Shown: positions 22,341 through 32,104 of the stretch, one piece after another | Layout of the letters: every line of letters begins with the position of its first letter | Position numbering within the stretch: the stretch's first letter is position 1 | Source of the DNA: Malaya genurostris | Taxonomy: Eukaryota > Arthropoda > Insecta > Diptera > Culicidae | Length of the DNA stretch: 64,000 nt | Direction: 5' to 3' | NCBI RefSeq assembly: GCF_030247185.1 | Contig: NC_080571.1 | Coordinates: 166,961,047 to 167,025,046 of the forward strand | Translations under genes and position numbers: made by a program | Notes under the pieces: generated by a model | Told to the model about the DNA's origin: nothing | The model's input: the letters and a program-made list of their open reading frames with translations, nothing else | Database searches by the model: none

Positions 22341-23301
22341 GGGATATTGGTCCTTCTAGACCTAACTCATTAGCAACCTTATCCAGAATGAGACTGTTCG
22401 AAGATCCATGATCCAGGAAAGCGAATGTATCTAACTGTTTGCCTTGTGCGTGAATAGTTACAGGAAGGATTTGGTAATACACCTTGTTTTTCCTGACGGT
22501 ATGTATATTCGTGCGTGTGGTTTCTTTATCTTGTTTATTGGAAGTATCTGGTGAGGTAGATGCTGCACTTGTTTCCTCAACGTCCTTCTTTTCAATGGTT
22601 TTCTTGGGATCTTTGGAGTTATTAAACGATTCATTTTTAGTTTTAATGTTGGTGTCATTTTTCTGGGAGGTTGTGCTCTCGTCGCTATTTCTTGTACGTA
22701 AATGGAGGAATGTATGATGGCGTGCCATACATCCTTGTGTTCTACAGTTTGGCTTAGTCTCACAATTTTTGGATGAGTGTCCTAGTCGTAGACAATTGAA
22801 ACATATGCGTTTCTCAAGAGCTAATGCGCGTCTCTTTTCTGTATTCATGTTTCTGAATTCCTGACATGATGTTAGCCAATGTTGTTGATTACAACAGAGG
22901 CATTTTACTGGAGGTTTGCTTTTACCTTCAGTATGTAGATTTATACTTGATTTTTCATTTTTTGGATATTCCTTTTCTGATTGACAAACCCTTTGTGCGA
23001 CAAGGAGTGTCGCTCTCTTTTGTTGTGGTTTAAGGAATTCGTGTACATCCTTCAGCGTTAGTTTTTGTCTTGGCTGCCCGTTCGCAGGAGTCATGGCTTC
23101 GATTTCCTTGTCCGCCCATTGCTCTCTTAGGTTGAGCGGCAGACGACATATGATTTCTGCTATTTGTAATGGATTAGCAAGATAATCTTCACACTGTATT
23201 ATCGACATATTTGAAACTAAATTGCCGAGTGTGACTACAAAGTCTACCATTGTTTGAGGGTTTTCCATACGTGGTTCCGTAATTTTGTCAGATCCTTCCA
23301 C
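22330..23301 (-). pseudogene. gag-pol: BEL-1 Gag C-terminus (zinc knuckles) and protease
   Basis: The 323-codon ORF contains the end of the BEL gag domain, then paired Cys/His knuckles (CLCCNQQHWLTSC and CFNCLRLGHSSKNC) and a third Cys-His cluster (CRTQGCMARHH). A Ser/Thr/Lys-rich linker leads to the aspartic protease motif FAFLDHGSSNSLI. The family usually has D-E-G or D-S-G; D-H-G here is a variant or decay. It overlaps the upstream ORF (23244-24019) in another frame, so one frameshift separates them. Confidence 0.88.
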
Positions 23302-24019
23302 AGTTCGTTGAATATCGCTAGTGGCTGTCCATATGTACTGTCCAATGTTTCGATAACTTGTTTCTCGTTTCCCAGGTCCATTAACAATGCATTAATGTGT
23401 ACTTTAACAGATTTATCGAGACTCGCCATAAATCTATTGATGTTATCCATATTACTGAATTGTCCTTCTCGTTTACTTTGTTCATAGAGTCGTTTAAAAT
23501 TTGGCCAATCCTTATAATTACCGTTAAATTGTGGAAGCTGCGTTGCTGTTTGTCTTCTTAGTAGATTTGTAATTTTATCTGGTAGTTTTATTGTGGAAGC
23601 CGTGGAAGTGCTAACAATTTCGGGATCATTCTTAATTTGATGAATTTTGTTTGCCATTTCAAGCATGGCTTTTTGGAAAGCCTCGTCACGTATCTTTTGG
23701 CTTTCCAGCTGCGCCTCAAATTGACGCCGTAGCAGTTCAATCGTATCAACTGGGCTGCGTTCTTTGGACTTACTTCTCGTGGTTGTCCGTTTATATTCTT
23801 CCAGCTCCTTTTTCAGAAGCTGGATTTCCTTTATTTCTTCCTTACACCTTGGACAGTGCCAAGCTTCCTTTGCCGTTGGCTTTTTTCTAGTTTGGCGCAT
23901 GCCATGTGGAACCAATTCCAACATTTCGTGCATTCCACCATCCATTCGTCCGCACTGTCTTTGTCCTGGCACAGGCGGCAGTTCCCGTTGGGATTGTTCA
24001 CGTATGATGTGGAGGCCAT
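23244..24019 (-). pseudogene. gag: BEL-1 Gag N-terminus with PHD finger
   Basis: From the ATG at 24019 the frame reads CRLCQDKDSADEWMVECTKC and WNWFHMACAKL, the first part of a PHD-type Cys4-His-Cys3 finger. The last ligands (WHCPRC) occur in the neighbouring frame, so a frameshift lies near 23880. A coiled-coil-like stretch (KEEIKEIQLLKKELEEYKR) follows, then the BEL gag domain (DUF1759-like: ATQLPQFNGNYKDWPNF, FMASLDKSVKVHINALL in part). PHD fingers bind histone H3 tails in other proteins. In a Gag this could tether the particle or cDNA to chromatin, but that is inference. Confidence 0.85.
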
Positions 24020-24247
24020 ATTTACGATGCTTCCTTCTGGTACGAATTGCGTGATATATCACCTGGTTTGTGATATTGTACTGACAGACGTCAAACACTC
24101 ACTCACTTGTGTATTAGCTATGAATACACACTTTTCGTTACAACACGTTTATTTGTCCGCTATGAGCTACGGACACGCTTGAACTTTTATTTCGTTCCTT
24201 TTAACGTCGCGAAACTTTGAGGATAAATTCTCTCTGGAGCCACCATA

Positions 24248-24878
24248 TATCGCCCACCTGTTGGGTGATCTTACGACGTTCGACCAAGGTTCTAGTTAGA
24301 GATGTCCTGCAGTACAAGCCACCTCTAAGTCTAGATTGAATTCTATAGTTTGTAGCACCTGCGTAACAAATACTACACGCTATAGACTTTGGAATGGGGC
24401 CCTTCGTCCAAGGGATGCAAGGTGGAAACCAACGAAGAGCTCCGGTGTTTCGGAAACGAATGTTTGCTGAATGAGGTTTGGATTTTGACTGTGTCTTTAT
24501 TGATAATTTTTGGGTTTTTATACCAAATTTCTTAAAGCCAATTATTTACAAATATATATAAGCACATTGAATATTTGAATGATTCCTTATGTTCCTACGT
24601 TGCGCCGCTTATGTTATTGAATATATATCAATATATCGCGGTGCGACAATGGCATCGGCATCGAGAATGTTGACTTAGCATAATTTGTCTGTTTTTCGAT
24701 GTGACCGACCGGACTCAACGCCGAGTGCAGTTGATGTAATTTGATTCTTCCTCGTGGTGTGCAGTAAGTACTAGTTGTATGAATTATTGCGGTCAAAGTT
24801 TCTTTAATCATGAATGAACGAGTGTTACGGCAATAACAGCTGATTTTTGTTTTGGATTTAAGGTTTGCGTCGGCGACA
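24248..24878 (-). repeat. BEL-1 5' LTR
   Basis: 631 bp, starts TGTCGCCGACGC on the minus strand; outer flank GCTTC at 24879-24883. Gag begins about 230 bp downstream. Confidence 0.95.
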
Positions 24879-24950
24879 GCTTCGTTCATCCAAACCCTGA
24901 CAATCAGTGATGTTTGCTGGATAGAAATTTGAAATGCAACTCTACGAGAG

Positions 24951-25025
24951 GTGCAAATATAGGAATCAAAGGAAATAAAATAGCAGATCTTTTCGTCAAA
25001 GTACTTTCAATCGATTCAATTATTT
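24951..25025 (+). pseudogene. LINE RNase H fragment
   Basis: One frame reads NIGIKGNKIADLFVKV, matching the G-x-x-G-N-E-x-A-D-x-x-A-K signature at the end of the RNase H domain of I/Jockey-group non-LTR retrotransposons (Glu replaced by Lys). Stops lie on both sides. It is a short relic. Confidence 0.6.
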
Positions 25026-25040
25026 GAAAAGACAGCAGGC

Positions 25041-25615
25041 TGACATTTCACCAGAGTGATACACGCATGAGTGGTACCAAAAACACTTAACTAAAAAAGT
25101 TAAAAAAAAATTTGAAGTACAACCTGTAATTAACGACAAGCCGTGGTTTATAAACCAGAATCTATCTGGATCTGATGTCAGAACTAAAAACAAACTAATG
25201 ACAGGACATGATTTCTCCAGGTTCTGGTTGGCAAAGATGAAAGTTCGATCGCTGAGGGCATCGGCTGTCCGTTCCCGGCTAGCTCTGACAGGTGTCTGGG
25301 TGATCTTGTTGGACTAAAGTTTTCTGGTAGTGTTAGGCAAATTTATCCGAGAGATGCCGTCGAGTTTGGTTAAAGTTACTCTGGGGCTCGCAGATAAATT
25401 TGTTTGCCAGTTGCTACTTGGGTTGTAATTTTGAAATCTGGTGATGATCTTGTTGGGTGGAAGGTTTTGTGTTGATTGTTCTTCTATCCGATGTCTGGTA
25501 GGGGGCATCATCGTGGTATTGTATAGGAATCTCCAATAGGTGCTTTTGTGATTCTGTTTGCAACCAAGTGGCGTGCCTGGCATCAATGATGACATTTCAC
25601 CAGAGTGATACACGC
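25041..25615. repeat. Interval bounded by a perfect 26-bp direct repeat
   Basis: The 26-bp sequence at 25041-25066 (TGACATTTCACC...ACACGC) recurs exactly at 25590-25615. The 523 bp between show no recognised protein; a 99-codon minus-strand ORF overlaps them. It may be a long target-site duplication or a recombination scar. Confidence 0.75.
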
Positions 25616-26472
25616 TGGTGTAAGATTCTTGTCTACACTGGGGAAGCGAACATCACACAAAACAGGAAAGCGCACTTCTTCTCAGTGTCGAATAGACAGA
25701 ATTTGAATGTGTGCTTGTAGTTAAAGCACCTGGCGCGAGTGAAACACATTTCGCATGAATCGTTCTCGCCTAAATACACCCAAGTGACCACTGATGCGTA
25801 CTAGTGAGCGAACACTTCTGTGATTTAATTTTTAAATTTATAAAAGGTGGCCTTGATATAACAATCTTTTTCACAGCAAGGAAAAAACTAAGCGATAAAT
25901 TGCGCTTTTGCTGAATATGCGTGCCCTACGCTTCTCTTATGCGAACCGTACACCAGAGGCCTCACCGGCGTGCACACTTCGGAGAAAATATCTTCGTCCA
26001 CCTCAGAGAAATTCAGAGCTCTGCTCTAGCAATTTGATGTGATCCAGCGCTAGAGTTGAAAGAAAATAAACACTCGCTCTCATGATGCGTGCACACTTTA
26101 TATAACAGTGGTGTATATGTGTGAAATAGAAGAGCTCTCGTTGATGTTGTCAGTGCGAGGGGAGAAATTGTACTAGCTCTTCGTCACACAGAGAACATGG
26201 ACATCTCTGCCTGGTACACTGCTGATGCTTGACTATTTCGGTTACAGGATTTATTTTCCGTTTTCGATCGGGTGTTCAGGGTTTGCTGACTTGTTGTGAA
26301 TGTGTGAAGATGTTTGGATTCGTGGTTTACGCACCCCTGGGTATTACGGGCGTCAAGAGAGCGAGTGAGAAGTGAACACAAGCGAAGAGAGAAAAACCTC
26401 AGAATAATATGGCAAACAAGTATAGTCAAGCTCGAACAGAATAATATTGTTGTAAACGCCGCGTCTTTTTAA
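25616..26472. other. Non-coding stretch, possibly a decayed LTR or MITE
   Basis: No ORF worth naming. Short repeated words (GCGTGCACACTT near 25970 and 26087, several AGAGCTCT) hint at an old mobile element, but no ends were found. Confidence 0.4.
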
Positions 26473-26658
26473 TTGACAAAACTGTTCCTGCTATCACTTC
26501 CTGGAAACGTTAAAGCGGTACTGACAATCCACGACGGCACGTTGTTTAAATCAGCTGAAATGGTAGATAAGATGGTAGAGACCACTTCCACGCATGTAGC
26601 AGCTGTTGCTCTGCAGCCGGCCTCACAGACAGGCGACATCAACGGTCAGATCGTGTAA
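26473..26658 (+). pseudogene. gag: Gypsy (Mag-like) gag fragment
   Basis: The 61 codons LPGNVKAVLTIHDGTLFKSA ... align by eye with residues around 130-180 of the Gypsy-C gag in this window (MPDRIKPILTISDGTLIKLA). No LTR or further gag sequence is attached. The central 102 bp recur at 29568-29669. Confidence 0.75.
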
Positions 26659-27046
26659 CAATCGGGAATCAGAACTGATTGGCTCGAATGGCACGTTCCC
26701 CTTGTTGTAAGGAGATTTGTGCCTTGCCGCAAGATCTGTATTATCATTTTCCTGAAGGGAGAGGAAAGACTGAAAGGAAGGAGCAGGGTAATTTAGGAGA
26801 AAATGACGACACAATACATGTAAACAGAAGTTAATTCTGCACCCCTAGGGGAGCTGAACATTCTATTAGACTGCACAAAGAAAAACATATAACCAGAAGT
26901 AAATTCTGCACCCATAGGATGCTGAACAATCTGTTTTAGCCTTTACAGGTGTAGACTCAATGGTCTTGATTATTCCTGCCGAATAGTTCGAACATAAATC
27001 TTCTGAAAACCGTAGTTCAGTTTTAATTTCTGTTTGTTAAGAAGAC
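26659..27046. other. Non-coding spacer with a short tandem duplication
   Basis: A roughly 45-bp segment (AGAAGTTAATTCTGCACCCC, 26826-26867) recurs degenerately at 26894-26935, about 68 bp apart. No gene. Confidence 0.5.
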
Positions 27047-27766
27047 TTAGAGAGCCATCGTCAATACTGCAACTGCCGGAGTCACTCTCAAAACCTTCCA
27101 TCTCACCGTCTGAACTACTGGGTTTTGCAGATATATTCGCTTCAGAACATCATTCTCCGTCAATTTTTCCTCGGGATCCCATGGAATAAATAAAGAAATC
27201 CTGTTCTGATGCAGACAGTAAGGTTCTATCACGAACCTATTTTCGTCCGCCTGTTCGTTTATCATTTCGAGCCTCTGTCTGAGCCAGGTCGAGCTGTCCT
27301 CGTTATCCGGATGGAACCAGACAACCCCGAACCTGAGTCCACACCCATTGAAGCTCGGAATGAAAGACGTAGGAGGCGTAGTAAAGAGGAAATTATTTAA
27401 AATTCTCATCAGATTGTCCTTCAGATCCGTTGTAAACAATCCATTTAACATACGAACCTGAAAACGCTCTGTTGAACTGGGTTCATTTTCCTCGGAATGA
27501 GGTTTTGTACGCCTAGATGGCTTCTTATGGACTCTTTTGTTTTGATTCCGTTCGAAACTTTTGCCTTTTGTCTTCTTCGCATTCGGATTTCCATCCGGAA
27601 TGGCTGGAGACTTAGGCATACGTTTTCCTGAAGGATTTCCAGAACTAGCATCGCCAGGTGCCGTTATCCGATCACTCCGAGAGTCAGACTCGCTGTTTTC
27701 GGGTTTCCGACTGGCAGGGGATGTAGCGCCGGAATTTCCAAAGGCCAGGACTGATTTCGTTCCATC
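27047..27766 (-). CDS. DUF4780-like protein, probably a partial gene or 3' exon
   Basis: The frame is open from about 27766 to the stop at 27047. The first ATG is at 27619, but an open Ser/Pro/Lys-rich stretch precedes it and begins after TTTTTAATTCAAG, a possible splice acceptor. The N-terminal half is low-complexity and basic. The C-terminal half (LRFGVVWFHPD ... WLRQRL ... RISLFIPWDPEEKL ... LQNPVVQTVRWKVL) resembles DUF4780, a domain of unknown function that I recall as expanded in insects, often near retroelements. It has no stops in 240 codons, unlike nearby relics. It could be an element-encoded or domesticated gene. The biochemical role is unknown. Confidence 0.6.
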   Translation of the reverse strand, partial: DGTKSVLAFGNSGATSPASRKPENSESDSRSDRITAPGDASSGNPSGKRMPKSPAIPDGNPNAKKTKGKSFERNQNKRVHKKPSRRTKPHSEENEPSSTERFQVRMLNGLFTTDLKDNLMRILNNFLFTTPPTSFIPSFNGCGLRFGVVWFHPDNEDSSTWLRQRLEMINEQADENRFVIEPYCLHQNRISLFIPWDPEEKLTENDVLKRIYLQNPVVQTVRWKVLRVTPAVAVLTMAL

Positions 27767-28110
27767 TTGAATTAAAAAGAATATACGGAATGGGAATTTT
27801 TAGAAAAATAGCTTGGATTACCAACTACTCGCTATGGCGGTTCAAAGTAAAAGATTGGGATAAGTCGCTGATATAATCTTTAATAGTATTAAATTTCACT
27901 ACTAATATTCATTTGGAAGCAACTAGTTTTGCTAGTAAAATCGTGTAATGAGAGAAATGGGAAGATTTCTCATCAATAGGCTACGGCTTTATTTCAAACC
28001 TGTATGTTAGCAGTCAACACTAGATGATACTAGTATTGATAGTATTGTGTGAGGAAGAATGGTACTACACAATAACAACCAGCAGACAAATGATACCGAA
28101 CTTGCGCACA
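27767..28110. other. Non-coding spacer with old repeat
   Basis: A segment around 27994-28035 (CAAACCTGTATGTTAGCAGT) resembles 29279-29310 (CAAACCTGTATACTGGCAGT), suggesting a dispersed repeat. No gene. Confidence 0.45.
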
Positions 28111-28112
28111 TA

Positions 28113-29028
28113 ACACATGGATCAATAAGTCCCGAGACTAAAGCAGAGATGGCGCTCGTAGTAAACCAGTAACCACGTCTTTCTAGGGTACTAACCTTTG
28201 ATTGAAACGGGTCAAAATTTTAAGTCGATCCGACCGGAAACAGCTGAGTTATCGAGGTTGGAGTAAAGTCGTTTTGTAGTTTGTTTAAAAAATGGAAAAA
28301 CCCGAGTTTCGTGTTTTGATAAAACATTGTTTTTAATGGGTAAAAACGCCGTGCAAGCCAAACAATGGATTGAAAAATGTTATCCGGACTCTTGTCCATC
28401 AAAAGCAACGATTTGTCGGTGGTTCGCCGAGTTTAAACGTGTTCGTACCGACACAAATGACGCGGAACGCTCGGGTAGACCTGTGGAAGCCGTTACACCG
28501 AAAAATGTGAGTGAAGTGACAAAAATTATAATGAAAGATCGTAAAGTGAAGCTCCGTGAGATTGCTGAGATGACACAGATATCATATGGAAGTGCATTTA
28601 CTATCCTTCATGAAAAATTGAGCATGAAAAAGGTTTTTTCCAAGTGGGTGTAGCGATTGCTTTCGATGGAACAAAATGCACCCTGCCACAAGTCGATGAA
28701 AACAATGGCGAAATTGAACGAATTGGGCTTTGATCTGCTTCCCCACCTCCATACTCGCCAGATTTAGCCACCAGTGACTACTGGCCCTTTGCTGATCTTA
28801 AAAAATGCTCCAGGGAAAAAGATTTGGCTCAAATGAGGAGGTCATCGCTGAAACTGAAGCTTATTTTGAAGCGAAAGATAAATTTTTTTATAAACATGGT
28901 ATTGAAAAATTGGAAAAACGTTGGAACCATTGTATCACCCTAAAAGGTGATTATGTTGATGAATAAAAAAAACTTTGCAAAAAAATGTTGTTTCCATTGT
29001 TAGTCTCGGGACTTATTAATCCATGTGT
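28113..29028 (+). mobile_element. Mariner-family DNA transposon, internally deleted
   Basis: 916-bp element between TA dinucleotides (28111-28112, 29029-29030) with about 29-bp terminal inverted repeats: ACACATGGATCAATAAGTCC at the left, and the right end reads the same in reverse complement with one change. It contains the start and end of a mariner transposase but lacks the middle. Confidence 0.92.
28292..28966 (+). pseudogene. Mariner transposase, central part deleted
   Basis: From the ATG at 28292 the paired helix-turn-helix DNA-binding region is recognisable (NAVQAKQWIEKCYPDSCPSK in part, ICRWFAEFKRV, ERSGRPVEA, ISYGSAFTIL). After about 28653 the first two catalytic Asp blocks are missing and the sequence jumps to the late motif PYSPDLATSDYWPF, which holds the third Asp of a DD34D triad, then to the C-terminal WNHCITLKGDYVDE. 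Several frameshifts and stops. No catalytic activity is possible. Confidence 0.88.
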
Positions 29029-29030
29029 TA

Positions 29031-29567
29031 TGTCTCAAAACTTTTGCTTTGTGATGTACCATCAACGCAGAAGATATAATTATATATAAGAAACAGCAAA
29101 TCCTGGTGACGAGATAAGCCACACAGATGCTCTATGCATATCAACTGATATTGTAATCACACCACAATAGTCGAACGGACTTATCCAGTGTGAAATAAAG
29201 GAAATAAGAAAAAAAAATTGCCGTGTGTTCACATGTAATACACGGATAAGGTAACTTACCATCGTGTTGGAGATTTATATCAAACCTGTATACTGGCAGT
29301 GTGCGATAGATGCTGCCGGTGAGTGACTGATAACACATGTGTCCCGCACAGACACCAGCTGGTAGAGCAATGTGCACTTGTAGTGAATATTTTTAATCAC
29401 ACTATCAACTAAAACATAGAGACGGCGGCCATTAGATGGCCGGTTTTCGGTATTCTTATCACAACGATATCACAACGCACTGTTTTCATCTGATAAACCG
29501 ACTTTTCGGAGGGTGTTAGCGGTTTCGCGTCCACTACCCAAACACAAACACTAACACCCTAACACGT
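29031..29567. other. Non-coding spacer
   Basis: No gene seen. It contains the dispersed CAAACCTGTAT segment (29279-29320) also found near 27994. Confidence 0.45.
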
Positions 29568-29669
29568 TTCCTGGAAACGTTAAAGCGATACTGACAATCC
29601 ACGACGGCACGTTGTCTAAATCAGCTGAAATGGTAGATAAGATGGTATAGACCACTTTCACGCATGTAG
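29568..29669 (+). pseudogene. gag: Second copy of gypsy gag fragment
   Basis: 102 bp matching 26498-26599 with about five by-eye differences, including one that creates a stop. Same orientation, no other gag sequence around it. Confidence 0.8.
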
Positions 29670-30205
29670 AGCTGGGTAGAATTCATTATCAGATAAGTAA
29701 GCAAAATTTGTACAAAAACTCAAGAAAATTGAATAAAATCAAGCATTCCTTAGAAGAGTGTCCTCGTATTCACTAGTCCGAATCCCTTCCTGGCAATCTG
29801 ATGATAGTTCTACAGTTTTGAGGGTTTCTAACGATCGTTGTAATAATCAATTGATTTGCGCACGGAGTTCAGAAATTATTCATCCTCGTTGATCCTCTCG
29901 CTCAGATAGTTCTAGAACGAGTTGTACCAAGCTTCTGTTCCATACTCACTCCTTAGTGGAGTCTGTACGAAGGCAGCGGGTTTGATCGTTCGAAGAAGTA
30001 TTTTTCCATTTGCTTCAAAGTTTAAATAGTTCCGACTAAACTCAACAGCGTCGTTTGCTTCGCACGACCGAGTTCAAGATTGGGATATTTTTTTTCGTTT
30101 GGTGTCCTCCAAAGAGGAACAACTCTACGGTTTATTTCTTAGAGAGAAGGAGTAAAAGTAATGTTCGTTCTCATCGTCATAAGAGTGAGCAAAACAAAAT
30201 AAAAT
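29670..30205. other. Non-coding spacer
   Basis: No gene. The last part (about 30095-30200) resembles 30780-30890 on the far side of the TTAA MITE pair, so the MITEs may have entered an older repeat. Confidence 0.45.
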
Positions 30206-30209
30206 TTAA

Positions 30210-30393
30210 GGAAAGGTTAGGGTCTAAGTTATGAAAAAATCATCATTTTTGCGAACTTTTTTCAAAATTATCGTTCAACAAAATAAATTCAAATATTTTG
30301 CATGATAGAAAGCATCATTCGAGCAAATTTTGTAATAATTGGTAATATAAAAAAATAAATGATTTTTCAAAAGTGTCAGACACTGCCCGCCCC
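30210..30393. mobile_element. TTAA-target MITE, left member of an abutting pair
   Basis: 184-bp segment between TTAA at 30206-30209 and TTAA at 30394-30397. It begins GGAAAGGTTAGGGTCTAAG and ends GACACTGCCCGCCCC. Ends resemble those of the element to its right, but its interior is shorter. TTAA target sites are typical of piggyBac-like transposition. Confidence 0.65.
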
Positions 30394-30397
30394 TTAA

Positions 30398-30768
30398 GGG
30401 GGGTAGGGTCTGAACGATGAAAAAAATCATCAAATTTGAAAAAAAATGGTTCAGTAGTTTTTGAATGACGATGGACACGGGTGTAACATTTTCAAAAAAT
30501 CATTTTTTTTTCTTTTATAATTTACTATAATGAAACATTTCCAGAATGTTTTGTTAAATTTTTAAGTCAATCGAAGCAGAAATCTTGGGCCTGTGCGCCG
30601 AGCTCTTACTTCTTCGCAGAATGAGATAGCCATAGATTAAGTTCCATAACTTCCAGAGTCTCGTTCCAATAGGCTTGAAAATTTCAACGAAAATACTTGA
30701 ATATTTTACTATAAGAAAATATAAAGAAAATAAATTATTTTTCAAAAGTGTTACACCCTACCCGCCCC
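30398..30768. mobile_element. TTAA-target MITE, right member of an abutting pair
   Basis: 371-bp element between TTAA 30394-30397 and TTAA 30769-30772. Left end GGGGGGTAGGGTCTGA and right end (reverse complement) GGGGCGGGTAGGGTGTAA form imperfect inverted repeats. No transposase. It shares the middle TTAA with its neighbour. Confidence 0.75.
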
Positions 30769-30915
30769 TTAAGATTCAAGTGTTTTAACCAACCAGAGAG
30801 TTAAATCTCATTGGTTTACTTCTTAGATAAATGAGTAAATGTAAATGGCGTGCTCATCGCTATAAGAGTCATAATTACGTTACCCTTTCAAAAACATCTA
30901 GTCTGTCATCTAGAC

Positions 30916-31377
30916 CAGTGGCGTCTCGTGACAAAATTGACTAGTTGTGAACTGCTCATGTGGTATGATAGCAGATGTAACAGTTCGTTGTAAGTGAAAA
31001 GTGAAGATTGAGAAATGGAGATTCGCTTGTGTTTTTCAATACAACAAGATAACGATATACTTTCGGATGTGATTTTTCTAAAAACAAACTAATCTCAAAA
31101 CTGAGCTGAGTAATTCTTTTTCCTCTTGAATCTGTGCAGTAACTCATGTGCACGGAAAAGACACTAACACAGCGACAACAGATACTTGAAATTTTATGTG
31201 TGATGTAAATGAGATGCGTGTAAATACATACAATTTCGGTGCGATCCAACCTGCTTTCATCGAATAAATAAATATTCCAAAAAAATTGAATTTGGATGGA
31301 TTTGGGGACGCAGTTCATTCCTTCAATTCGACCGGTTGTGCAGTGGACGAGGTGCACATGAGGACGAGACGCCACTG
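30916..31377. mobile_element. hAT-type MITE
   Basis: 462-bp element with ends CAGTGGCGTCTCGT and ACGAGACGCCACTG (14-bp perfect inverted repeats) and a perfect 8-bp duplication ATCTAGAC (30908-30915, 31378-31385). A 139-codon minus-strand ORF fills most of it but matches no transposase and is not considered real. Confidence 0.93.
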
Positions 31378-31385
31378 ATCTAGAC

Positions 31386-32100
31386 TGTTTATTTTTTCAT
31401 TTATCAACAGAGTTGCCATCCATACAGAATTTTATGTAATGTACTGATTTGTACACGTACATACCGATTTTATATAGGATGCAGATTCAATACATATTGC
31501 CAAAACTAAATACAGAATTGTACTTCTCACGATACTTACTTGCTTCTGGCCCGCCGCCACTTAATTTCGGTTGAAAATTATCAACACAATCAAAAATAGC
31601 CTAGATGATTACAAGTTCATTACATATATGGCCCGATAATGAGTTTTTAAACATTTCGTTCGAAAATCTTACCAAAAGAATAAATATTAGATCACTTAGG
31701 GTTTTTTTCTCGAATCTCGGCAAAACTTTGCCGAAATTTGAACCACTCGGCTCGGTAATCATCTCGGCGAACATTAAAACAACTGAAATTCTCGGTATTT
31801 AGCTTTCGCTCAGATCTTTGGTTTCGAGAAGCCTATAAATTACCGAGATCTTCGTCGCTGTTGGAAACAAATTACCGAAATTATCGGTGTTCAAGCATGT
31901 GAGCTAATGCCGAAATTTTAGGCAATTAATTGAAATAAAATTTAAAATATAAAATAAACATTCTAGTTAAAACTCGTTATTATTGATTTATTTATTTCAA
32001 AATTATGCTGGCTGTTGAACTAATAGGCTAGGAAATGTAAAATAAGAAACAAATATGTCCCGTGAAGAAAATATGGCTAAACATGTACGCCGTAGAACGG
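31386..32100. other. Non-coding AT-rich spacer
   Basis: Around 31700-31890 short words such as CGGCAAAACTTTGCCGA and CTCGGTA recur, suggesting a decayed repeat. No gene. Confidence 0.4.
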
Positions 32101-32104
32101 ATGC

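Larger units (their letters stand above)
3237..24878 (-). mobile_element. BEL-1: BEL/Pao LTR retrotransposon with env, hosting two nested gypsy elements
   Basis: Two direct 632/631-bp LTRs (3237-3868 and 24248-24878) begin TGTCGCCG and end GGGCGATA on the minus strand and are flanked by a perfect 5-bp duplication GCTTC (3232-3236, 24879-24883). Between them, minus strand, lie a PHD-finger gag with zinc knuckles, protease, RT with a YVDD box, RNase H, integrase and an env-like gene. About 12.6 kb of this span (9088-21648) is the inserted Gypsy-B nest, and a hAT MITE sits in env, so BEL-1 itself is about 9 kb. Frameshifts and stops occur in most domains; it is a dead copy. A TGGTGGCTCC motif 2 nt inside the 5' LTR is the primer-binding-site candidate; the tRNA was not identified. 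Confidence 0.95.

Noticed and set aside
30956..31375. 139-codon minus-strand ORF
   Set aside because: Fills a hAT MITE and resembles no transposase; MITEs are non-coding.
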